DNA of 64,000 bases, taken from NCBI GenBank assembly GCA_002633005.1, contig NMRA01000123.1:730550-794549 (forward strand). The letters are read 5' to 3'. Source of the stretch: Phoronis australis. Its lineage: Eukaryota > Phoronida > Phoronidae. Every line of letters begins with the position of its first letter. Position 1 is the first letter of the stretch. Both the position numbers and the translations under genes were made by a program. Below, in pieces: positions 42,801-54,800 of this stretch. A model generated the notes under the pieces. That model had not been told where the DNA came from. It saw only the letters and a list, made by a program, of their open reading frames with translations, and searched no databases.

Positions 42801-45800
42801 TGCCTTTGGAAATCGTTAATAATCAATTTTTGAAACAGACGCTGCTAAGTTGCAAGCCAATTTGTTAAAAAAATAAAGATACATTTGTGTAGCTATTGGA
42901 AAAACCACTTCATTCAAAGTGATGCGGGTAGACCGTTCTTTTTGAAAGCGAGGTACATGATTGTACACATGGATTTTTTCTTCAAACAGTGAAGCATAGC
43001 TTTCAAACTGAAAACCAGTCATGCTAATTTGGCCACATTTAATAGTGTTGCACATGTTCGGCTTTATATTAGACTTGAGAGCATAAACTTTGACCTCAGA
43101 TTTGACCAATAGCACAGTAGCTAGAGCTTTCCCTGCTTGCCAACAAGACACATCAACAGGTGATCACATCAAACTGCACACATCCCTGACCTTCTTGGGA
43201 GAACGGGCCTCAACCTCAGACTGGGGTGATAGGGGAGCAGGCAAAGGGGTGACGGTCTCAAGAGATTTGCCAAACTGAAAGCACAACAAACATCAAAACA
43301 CCGTGATATTTCACGTACACTACTACGGATTAAATGCTAGAATATGACGAGACTCTTAACTTCAGCAACTTATCAAAAATAAGTAAAACGTGGAACTGAA
43401 AGCTATTTTGCAACACACAAGCAAATGCATATGGCTACTGAAGCTTGATGGAGAGAGTTTGAAGCAAGCTGCAATGGGAGACTCAAGGCTCACTATGTAG
43501 CACGGGTCCTTTTCCGAATGACTGAATAGAAAGTCGTTCACCTGCATGGGGGCACTTGTGAAATACGGTTCCAACATAAATAGTTGTAAATAGATTGCAT
43601 TTGTTAAGTAGCAGTTGGTTCGCTAGCACTACTTTGTGATGTTGAAGCTCCTCTTTGCAAATAAGATCACAGGTGATGAATTAGTAGATTAAATTTTACT
43701 TTGCTCACACTTACTAACATCGCATAACCTATGATTTAAGAAAATATATTTCAATCTTGAGAACAAGTAATTTATGATAAATTTTGTCCAACATCAATTC
43801 ACTGTAATTCTCATTTTTATACTTAATGTTTATAACAAACAAAAGCATTCTAGCTATTTGTAAAAATCACATGCCAGTGTCAACATTTCTGACCAGAGCC
43901 CCTAACCCTGCATGTCTAACCTCTAGTGAGGGCTGCTGGGCTAGTGCTTCAGAATAGGCTTCAGCTAAGTTCTCATTTTCCTCGTCGTCTGAATCCCACT
44001 TGTCGCTGTCATCAGCGCCCTCTTCAGGCTGATCGGCAGACAATACATGGTACATTAAAACTACAGTAATGGTAGTCAGACAAGTCACCACAATGAAGGG
44101 TAGGGTAACAGGTGCTTATGAAATCAAGATTTCATTATTATACAGAACTTCATTGCTCAACATTTCAAAGAACTGACCAATTGCTAATAACAAAATATTA
44201 ATTTGTAATTTCACTCGAGGCATTAGAATGAATAACAGGCTATTTAATTACCTTATAGATATATCTTATTTCTAACTTTGTACAGAATATAGAACAGCTC
44301 AAGTAGCGACACTAATTAGTACTCTTTCAAGAAAATATTTATCGTAATGTTAAAACTGTGCTAAAAGACTATAAAGATAACAGATAAGTAAGGTCATTAG
44401 TGCATTGAACTGATGAGTAACTACTCAGGAGAGACCCTAAGTGCACCCAAGTGATCGTCAATGGAGTGATAGAACATGAACAGTTTATGGCCAATATGGA
44501 TAGTTTGAGTTCAGTACAAAGCTACCAGGCATAGGCGTCATAAGTAATACTCTGAGTACAACACACAAGCTTGCTAGTGCACATTGGACACAATCAGAGA
44601 AACACGTAGCACAAACAGGGTATTTAGAGCAAGAACACCTCACGGACGTCAGTTAAGTCTGTGAGCTGAAAAACACTTGCTGAGATGATAACTATTGAGA
44701 AAGAAAATAAGACAAGCCGACAGAAAACCACCACCCTGGAAGAAAAGACAGAAATGCAAAAATGAGCGTGTTCTTAGAGATCATCTGCACACACACAAAC
44801 ACACACATACTACAGCTGTCACATAAAAGTCAAACCTCTTGGCCCACTGACGATCCTCGCTTCTTAGTCTCCACAGGTTTTGTAGCAGGTGGACTGCTTT
44901 CCTGCAAACGAATTCAACATTTCATGCGTCAAAAACGCGTCATAAAAGATACAACAGATTCCATGGTCATTCCTATGTATTCTCCACCTAGGAACCATTC
45001 CACCTGAGCCGTGGGTGAGAAATCTGGTCCCTAGGAGTCTATGGAGTTTGGTCAACAAATATCAATGGAATATTTTCAGCAAGAATGTTTAGAGTGTAGG
45101 GACCCAATAAAAGAAGCAGTTTAGGTGTTTGCTGGTCAAAAACTGGACTCTAGAAAATTGTAAAAGCAGAGGCGAGGCCATGGAACCGTTTCCACCCACT
45201 GAAATAGAAGTGTGACAAACAAGATTCATTTTTGCAGTCTGTACTTTGGTAGTATCAACAAATGTCACCATAACCTGTAATGTTCAGCAGTGTCATTGCT
45301 TCACACCTTTCGCAAATGTGATTTTTGTGAGTTAGCACAAAATATCCAAGAAAAATAATCACTAGAACAAGATCCCTAAACATTAGCTACAACATAGCAT
45401 TGTAGGGCAAGAAGTCAAAGTGATGGGAGGACTACCATGCAGCATAATACCAGACTTTACCTTATTCCTCAATTGATCAAAAATTGATTTAATATAATAA
45501 AATTCAATTATCATGCTGGTACAATTCAATACATCAAACACATTTCAACTAGACGAAACTTGTGAACAGCTCTGAACAATAGGCTCAAAGATGCACATTC
45601 TCTATAAAGAATTTAGTGAGGCTGCTAATAATTAAGTGAAAGAAAGTAAACAGGAAAAGAATTCATAGCTAGGGTACGTTGCATAGACCCAAGAACATAG
45701 CGAAAAACGTAGGCTCACAAGACATCGCCATCCATTACAAGCAAAGCACGAGCACAACAGTTTTTCTAGCGAGTGCCTTGGATCTATGGAACGCAGTCCC

Positions 45801-48800
45801 ATTCAAAACTTCAAAAAAGAATGACATGTGCCAGCATAAACAGCAACATAATTAAAGATGGTTCGAACAAAGAAAGAAAGAAATAGAAAGCCGACGTACA
45901 CAACAAAAAACAGAACACAATGGAATGCAACTTTAACCTCAACTAACGAAGATGCCGCAACAAAGAACAAAACCCAATAAAGCAAACATTGCCATGTTTC
46001 AACAACGATGTCATCACCTTGTGGCTGCTGCAGACGTCGAAATCTTCACGGAAGACGAGGGACGTCGACGAGACCATGGTGTAGGAGCTCTCGGTCTCAC
46101 TCACAGGCTGGAGGCAGTAATTGGGGATGGAGAAGGCAGAGGGGGAATCAGACCTGTCTGACTTGGAAAACAGTCCCTCCTCCATCCAGCAAAGTTCTCG
46201 CTCAGATGGTGAGCTGGAGCTAGATAAGCGACTATCATGAGAGGGGACAACACCTCCGTTAGGTCCTTCCCCTTTTTGGGAGGATGACCCGGGTGCGTTG
46301 TTGTTGACTGATGATGACGAAATTGAACTGGATGAAGCACTGGCTGACTTATGATTGTAGTACGTCGTGGTTTCGTTTTGAATAAAGATGGTGCAAGTTT
46401 CCAAAACCTCTGAACATTTGCTGCTTCCTATGGACGGAAGAAGTAAGGATTCGTCAAGCGCTAGGTGAGAGGAAGCAAAGTCTCTGGACTCGTCTCCTTG
46501 TAATGGACTAGCAACCTTGGTTGGACTACTGCTGGACAAAGACGATGTAGGAGAAACAGGGGAAACAATAGTCATCTGATGGATCTTAATCTGTTGCTGC
46601 CCTTGAAGGATTTCAAAGGCAGTCTCTGAAGACTTAGACGTGGACAAATTATCACTCACACCACTGTCTGATGGATTACCTGCACCGCCTTCATCTCCAA
46701 GACTACAGGCAACTTGAAGGAATGGGCCCACTTCCAGCGCACTGGCAATTTCTGACTCACGGTTTTTGTCCATAATAAGGCCTGATGTACATTCATTTAT
46801 GAGCTCTGGGGAACACAAAGACTTCCTTGCATCACTGTGGGAGCTCCTCGTAGTTCTCTTAAAGTCTATGTTATGATCAGACGATGTATAATCAGCAATG
46901 CCAAGCATCTGCGACGGGGGATAAGTGTTTTCCATCAACTGTCTGAATACTTCGTTTTTCATTTCTACCTTGTGCAACACTTTGCCGGGGAGGCGGTGAC
47001 AGCCTGCATCTACTTCACTATACTGTGCAGAACCGGACACCCTTACTGCAGCGGTACCCACATCTTCATCATCCATCGCAATAGCAAAACTTCTAGATGA
47101 GCTAGAAGAATTTGAGAACGGCCTGGAAGTATCAAAAACAAGGGGAGAGCTGGAGTTTTTGTAAGCTGATGAGATGTCTTCGTCTAGTGACTCCTGTACA
47201 ATCTTTCCATTAGAAGCATTACCATCAGGGCTATCATCTACTGTGTAGGTTCTTGAATCGACCAGGCCAGGTGATAGAACAACAGTCTTGGGACTTCGTG
47301 CCTTGTCATCACTACACTCGATATACTTTTCCAAGGTTCTTGGTAGGCTTATTCTCGAATCAACAACATTCTTCGCAACACTTGAAACTGGACATAGTGA
47401 GCACGAAACACTGTATAGAGGATCAAGTGGCAACGCATCTTGCACTTTTGAACTCGAACCAACCTTATCACTCATATGGTTACTGCTATGTATTGTTTGC
47501 ACGTGTTCAGAAGGTGTTTCGTCTTGCCTATGTTCACAACAAACATCCAAGCTGCTGGTAGAAACACCTTGCAGCTTTTGCGGTGTCTTACCAGAAGTAA
47601 CATATTTCACAGCTACTTCCTGGACTTTTTCAGAATGTAAAGTTGTACAATCTTCCTTAGAAGAGACAAAGTCACTTCCACTGTCAGTTACACTGATTGA
47701 AGGTAATGGTTTAAAAACGCCATTATCACCAACAACATTTGAAATGGGGTGAAGCTCACATATACCTTCTGCGTGTCCAACATTAACATGGAACTGATCA
47801 GATTTCAAGTTCGCCGATACTAAATCTCCTGATATTGATTCACTTATGCTCTCGTTTAAAGGTGAAACGGTACCCTTGGTTGTCGAATCTACAGTTCCGT
47901 CAGAGAACTGAGACTTTACGCCACACCTTTCATATATTATTTCTGAAGCTGATTTCAAAATGTATTCAGCAAGAGAGGAACCCTGTTCTTGTACATCTGT
48001 ATCATCTACTGGCCGTCGCTGAGTAGTCATCAGCCATTCCATTATGTGGTTCACTTGTAGTGAAACATCAGAAATGACAAGCTCCGTGTCTGTTCCAAAT
48101 AGGTCTCCCATTTTCAAACTTCTGAATACCTGAACTACAAATCTTTGCACAACATCCCTAATTGACGCTTGAGCTCCAAAGGATAGGGAAGGATCACAGT
48201 GGGCAGAAGATTCAGTGGGCTTGCTACTGATGTCTCTAGAGGTACTTTGTAATGACGTGATTGACTTAACATCAGATGTTTTCAAATCCCCGATTCTAAG
48301 CAGTGTCAGACTAACAGCATCAGAGAAGCTGTCTGACTGTTGATCAAAGGCAGACGTTGGGCTTGGATGTAAGCCTGCCTGCACACAGGCATTGAAGATA
48401 GCCATGTGAACAAGATTGGACAACTCTGAGGATATTTCCTTTTTGAACACAGTCGGAATTGACGTCTCAGCGTTACCCAAGGTCGCCAGATTTCTGAGCA
48501 CATCTGAGGTCAGTGAGGATATACTCTGGTCCAGAGCCTGGAGGTTCTTAGAGACGTTGCAGCTTAGTTCATAAGAGGTGTCGTTGCCAGATGGGGCCTT
48601 TCCGTCGATGAAGGACTCATTGGGTGATATTGGTGACGTGCTTTGTAGATGTTCCTCGTGAACAGGCTGTGCCAGCAATGATTTAGTGAGGGACTGATGA
48701 GAACATGCTTCTTTTGGCTTGTTCAGCAAGTTTCTCCAGAAATCAAATGCATATTGGGTTGTCGACGTCATCAAAACTTCATTTTCATTTGGGCTACATT

Positions 48801-51800
48801 CAAACAGTGGCGGTGGTTCCTGAAATTGAGACAGTGTTGGGTCTTCTGTACAAAACGCACCCACATTTTCCGTAAAATGCTCTGTTAAACAAGGCATTCG
48901 AGCTGGTAAAGATGGAGTTTTGTCATCATAAAGAGTGATGTTCGTTGGCAATGGTGGAGGAGGCACTGATGGTGGAGGAAGAGATTTACTGGACGAACTT
49001 TGTTCAGATGGAGTTTCCTCATGATCATAAACTGCAGTTGGCAGGGATGGAGGATTCATAGCTGGAGGAGAAAGTGATTTAGTTAAAAAAATTTTGTCAA
49101 TTTCACCATAGGTCTCCAAATGTACAGCAGGAAGACACTCGCCAGCTAGCCATAAGCTAGATTCTTCTGGTGCACATGGCATGTCAATCTCCAAGGTATC
49201 CTTTTCCAAGACTTCTTTACAACAACCCAAAGATGAAGTGTCACTTTGCGTCTTATCGTGTGAGTGAGCAAGGCGGGAATTTTTTTCTACCCGTGCACTC
49301 TCTATACAATGACAAGGTAAGCAGGGTGGGGGAGGCAGGTCTTCATGGCATATTGGTACAGTTAAAAGACTTACAGGTGGTGATGGCAGAGACGGCGGTG
49401 ATGGTGACTCAGTACACACCAAGGTATGATCTGAGTTAATTTCAAATACCTTAACACTTTCTACCAATGGTAAAATGTTATCCAAGGATACAACCTCCTT
49501 GACCTCAACAGCCTGTACTTCGCTAACACCAGCAAAAGGGGTGAAACTGGCACCCTGTAGTAGAGGCTCAGCAGAGGCAGGAGGAGCAGGAAGAGACGAA
49601 CTATCAGATGGCACCTCCAACACTTCGATCACTTCATCCACAGGTGGCACTGGTGGTGAAGGAGAATGGGATACAGAAACATCAAGCACCAAATCATTTT
49701 CGTCCATTTGTAACATGTGACAAGCAGCAACCGGAGAAGAGATTTTAGATTCTTGACTAGAAGAGCTGTTGTCACAGGAATCATCCTTACTTGAAGAAAA
49801 AATATCAGAAGGGGGTGGTGGGAGCTCATCAGAGGCTAGTTGCCAGCACAGTTCTTCTGGAAGTGCTGGTAATGGAAGGTCGACTTCTTCCGATCTGTTC
49901 CCGTCCATATCTTCTTCCACCAGCAATGGTGGCAGAGGTGGCCACAGCGCACTCGAGTCCACAAGAAAACAACCTGCTTCACAAGGAGGAGAGGGCAGGC
50001 TCCCACCAGAGAGAGATTCAACGGCAGAACTCATAGTGGGAGGTGATGGAAGTGACTCGCTTGAACTACTGCAAACTTCACACGCCTTATATAAGCCACG
50101 GCAGAGAATTGGAGCCGACTCACTCTGTTTTTCAGGAGGTGGGAACCAAGATGGTCTGTTCTGTGGAGCCAATATGTGATCGGATGCAGTGTCGAAAACA
50201 CCAACATACCTAGATCGGTTACCAATGGCCAAAGGCGGGGAAATTTGCATGCATTCCGTTGCCTTGGCTTCGAATAGGCCAAGAAGTCGTTTGACACCAG
50301 AAGGTTTTTCAGTTTGAGTGACAAACTCACCTGAAGACAATTTTGGAGGAGACGGGAAGGAATCGTTCGACCAAGACTGTGTTATTTGAACATTATCTAA
50401 ATGTGAACCTTCGGCAGAGTGTGACAGTGCACTTAAACGATTCTTGACAAGGACACTGATTTTGGAGGTAAGCTCTTGAGAGCTGCTCGCAGTAGTATCA
50501 ACACTGTTTACACCTCCATCCAAACAAACAATCTGATTTCCATGGAAAGATATTTCATTCAACACAGTCATTACAATATTTACAATTTTGGAAACATCCT
50601 CAGACATTTGCTTACTAGACGAAACTTCAATTTCAGGATCTGCATTCTGCTTCAGCTCACGGCACACTTTGGATATTACTGACCTAAGAACAGATGTCGT
50701 GGCAAAAGCATCAGTTGTGGAGAAACCACTATCAGAATTTCCCTGCAAAGCAGAGGCTTGCAGCAGTGGAGTAATGGCATCAGTGACAGCGCTTACAACT
50801 TCTCCTATGTCAAAATCTCTCCACATGAACTTAGGGTGGTCACCATCAGCCTCTGTACTGTCCGTGACAGGAAGTTTGGGAAAGCATTCTTCCTTTGAAG
50901 ATTCTCGATTGGTGTCTTCAGATGAAGGTCCTCCGCTTGCAATAACTAAACACGCCGGACTCTCGTCCGAAGTCGAGAAATATCCTTTATTTGAGAAAGC
51001 CCATTCTTCCTTGTGGCATATGGCTGGAGCATGCGACCCTGATGAAGAATCACTGCAGCCACTTGTACATTTTGGTGGTGCAACACCAACACTAGTCAGG
51101 CTCCGGGAAGGTGAATCAAGAAGTGCATCACCTGAACTGCAAGCACTCATGGAGGTGACCAAGGAATATGATGACAAGGAGTTGGACTCAAAGCACTGCT
51201 CTCTATCAGACGTCTGTCTGTCTAATTCAACGTCGATGCGTGGAGCACCACTTGGATGCTCACAACTTGGTACGGTCCTCTCGACATTCTCTCCCATCTC
51301 AACTGTGCTGGCCATTGAAGACAAAGAAATGGCATTGGTTGCGAAGTCTTCTGCCTTGCCAGAGGTTTTGAGATTGTTACTACCACACGCAGAAAAATAA
51401 GAAGTACTGGCATCTGACAAAGGTGTCCTCTCAATGCACACTTCTGATACAGCACTTATTTGGTGGAGAGGCCGAGTCCAACTCTTCAGCCAATCCGGTG
51501 AGCTCTGAACATCTTCACGTAAGTCCTCATGCAAAGCAACACTTGCTGTGCAGGAGGTAATTGGCTGAAGGCCATATTGAGAGGTGCCGTCAATCAGGGA
51601 AAGCATTGCAGACTCTACGTCCTCAGCAGCCTTGGTAAGTGAAGAGCTTTCATCTGATCCATCGCTGGCAGTGATATATGAACATGAAGAGGATGCCACG
51701 TCTTCTGTCATGTTTTGAGGTAAAGAACAAGCCACTTTGATTTCTTCAAAGCTCTTCAACACAGTGTATCCCTCAGCATATCGCGTCCTGTCATCTTTGT

Positions 51801-54800
51801 CATTCTTGCTGGGCAGAGCTTTGGTGTTTTCAGCACTTTTAGCCTCCCTCTCTCGTAGAATAGAACAAAGAGAACGATCGTGATTTTCCGATACAACATC
51901 AGTACTTTCCGACTGGAGCAAGTCAGTGACATGATGTTTGTATTCATCTGGTAGGTTTTCCTCAATGAAGGCTTCAACACTTTCTGACTGGAGCAGACTT
52001 TGATCTTGCCTTCCATAGGACAAAGCTTTGTGACTAGGCTCTGTTTCCTCTGGAGGAACTTCAATGCTTTCTGATTGAAGTAGGTTATTGTCGCTTTCAT
52101 CTGATGATGACACCTGGTCATCTGCCATAAGATGCCTTGATACACAATCAGCACTTTCAGACTGCAGCAAACTATGTCCCAACTTTTCGTAAACACAATC
52201 GTACACTTCAGACACATGCCCGATACTTTCTGAAATAAGAGCATTGTCGTCATCACAATCAGATGGAGATGCTTCATCTTTAGTACTAAGACCACCACAT
52301 AAAATTGGAGTACTTTCAGATTGTATCAAATGTCTATTGTATTCAATACTCTGCTTTTCTACAACACATGTGGCAAGATGGTTGTGGAGAGTACAACACC
52401 CATCTACAGGACTGTCAGTGCCGGGTGACCTGTGTTCAGAAAAAATCTTTTCACATTCCACAGAGTTAAGAACTTTCTGAGGGTATGGGGAATTACCTTT
52501 CTCATAGTTCGGCAGAATCTCTCCTGGAATTTCGTCAAGCTCATGGCTAGTCAAATGAATCTGGGCAGGTAAATCAAGACAAGAATGGCATGATTTAGGT
52601 GACAAAGCATCACGGCACCTACTGGCATCTATTGACGACACACTGACACGCAATCTTCTCTCTTCTCTGCACAGAGACAAAGCATCAGCACAAATAGACA
52701 GGTCGCAACAGCTGCTGTTAGAAAATTCAGACAAATCACGTGACCGTTCTTCGTGTGATTCTATTGCCGATGTCTCACTCTTATATCTCTTCACGGGCCT
52801 GAGTACAGCGGTGCCATCTGGAGATGTCAGCTTCGTCAACCCAAGACGAATTTTCGCAATTTCCAGAGCCTCTGGTGGAATAGCGGGCAACTTTCTCCTT
52901 ACTCTAATTCTCTTTCGAGGAATTACGTTGTCAGAGTCACTTGAGAAGGAGTGAGGAGAACAAGTCCTTGGTGAACGGGACTCACCCGAGGCACTGTTCT
53001 GCTGCAGCCCACAATTTGTATCATCTGGCACACAAGACTGAAGATAAGCATGGTTAACACCCGTATCCTCAGACAACCCTTTCCTCAAGGAGATCGGAGG
53101 AAATTCAGATTCAGGATCCCGTTGAAGACGGCCGGTTGCCGACATTGCCACAACCTCTGCCACACAGTCAGCAGTGACAAGATCGCAATCACTGGTGTCC
53201 ATTGGCTGCAGCAAGTGTCTTGACCACTCATGAACATTGGTACGAGAGGTCTTAGCGCTGGCCCCTCGAGACCGTTCACTGTGATCGCTCAGGCTCGCGG
53301 CGTCACGGGCTGTTTCACACAGGGAAATTTCGGGTGTGGACAAGTACGCCAGCATATCACTGTCTGGCTCCTGTGTAAACTTGGTCTTTGCTAGTCTTTC
53401 TAAAGTTTGGTTAAGTTTTGGGTACTGGTAGTGAATGAAAGAAGAGTTGACCGACCTCTGAACAGAGGGATCTACAGAAGGAGTGTCCAAAGCTACATTC
53501 ATGTACGTGCAGTCTTCACTAAGGAAGTGTCGACGAGGAACTAAAGACTTTGCTCTATCTAAAGCAGCAGATGAGGGCACGCTGGTTGTATCTATACAGC
53601 TACTATCAGAACTGGAACCAGCTAAACAGAAGAAGGCATGCATAGGAGAGTCAGAGTGGGGAAGTGTTGCAAGTCGGGCATGATAGCTCACCTCCGATTT
53701 GCCGTCAAGCGGGTCCTGCTCCTCATCAAAAGTAGAATCAAAGTCGGACTGAAATCAAACAAAGCAACTGGTGTGGGTGCGGAAAAGAGAAAGACGGAAA
53801 GGACAAGCAAAACGCAAACAAAAACAATAAGTGAGGTGTACGCACAACACAAAAGCTCACACACAAAACAAAATGTAATACACTGACACAAAGTTCATGA
53901 AATTCTACACTCTAAGATACGGACAAAATGATGAGGGTGCCTATCAATCATCAAGCATCAATGTAAGCATTGCACAGCGTATCTTAAGTAGCTGGAAATC
54001 CAGCTTTTGTAAAAAATGACTTAAGATCCAGGCCATTTACTACGCAGTTATAAAACTGATTTCAACTTGATCCTTACTTGGGTTCGAAGTGATTTTTGAG
54101 CTTGGGAAAAACTACCGGCTCATTTTGCACCGCACATAAAGTGACCAGCCGGGTCAAATCAACTCATTAAACCTAATGTCAATAACTTAGCCACTGTCAG
54201 TTGATTCAAAGAACAGAAATCATTTTTAATCTGATAAAGGAACAAGTCGAAACTCGTTTAGATTTATACTAGTGAACAGCCAGAATCAGAAGGCATTTTC
54301 ACACAGCACGTCACGTATATAGAATGTCAATATGTACCTCTTCCTGCACAACAGAGAACTTAAGCTCTGGCTGTTGGTCTTCAATAGTGGAGTCGAGTGG
54401 TGAGTCGTCCCAGCTGTCCACACGTCGCCGTGGAGATGATTCGCTAATATCGGGGTCGCTGACCTCGGAGATGTCGCTCATGCCCAGGTCAGCCATTATT
54501 TCTGGTGCAAGAAAAAAACAAAGCAGCCTGCTCCAAAATTTATCACACTTGATTGAACTTCAAAATATGTTGGCGTTGACAAAATGGTCATGGTTAGATT
54601 TAGTGGGTGAGTATTAAAGTCATGATAACAGTGCTGAAGCACAATAACGTGCTAGTTTGAGTGAGAAAGCAACCAACATTACAAGCAAAACACTTGCATC
54701 CATTGATATTATGAATCATCACACTTAACACATAAAAACTAATTTGCCAGACATTGGAACACTCCCAAACTGAGCTAAAAGGTCACATATTTTGATTCAT

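Larger units (their letters stand above)
31392..46017. other. Introns between e12 and e28
   Basis: Introns range from about 150 to 2,000 bases. Noted contents are the arrays at 32405, 33372 and 34683 and the hydrophobic open read-through at 40580-40876. The longer introns at 34992-35714, 39272-40876, 41977-43190, 42000-42800 and 44902-46017 show no other structure that I can support. Confidence 0.55.

Noticed and set aside
50588-51400. + strand 270-residue open frame
   Set aside because: Antisense shadow of the giant exon; codon pattern follows the minus-strand frame.
45943-53691. Giant frame as an independent intronic or nested gene starting at 53691
   Set aside because: The 'start' is a GTG that is an internal codon; the frame is open upstream to a good acceptor in phase with e11 and leaves at a donor in phase with e13.
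54311-54496. Gene start at the ATG of MADLGMSDIS
   Set aside because: The ATG is two codons inside e11, which is in phase with e10 and has an ordinary acceptor.
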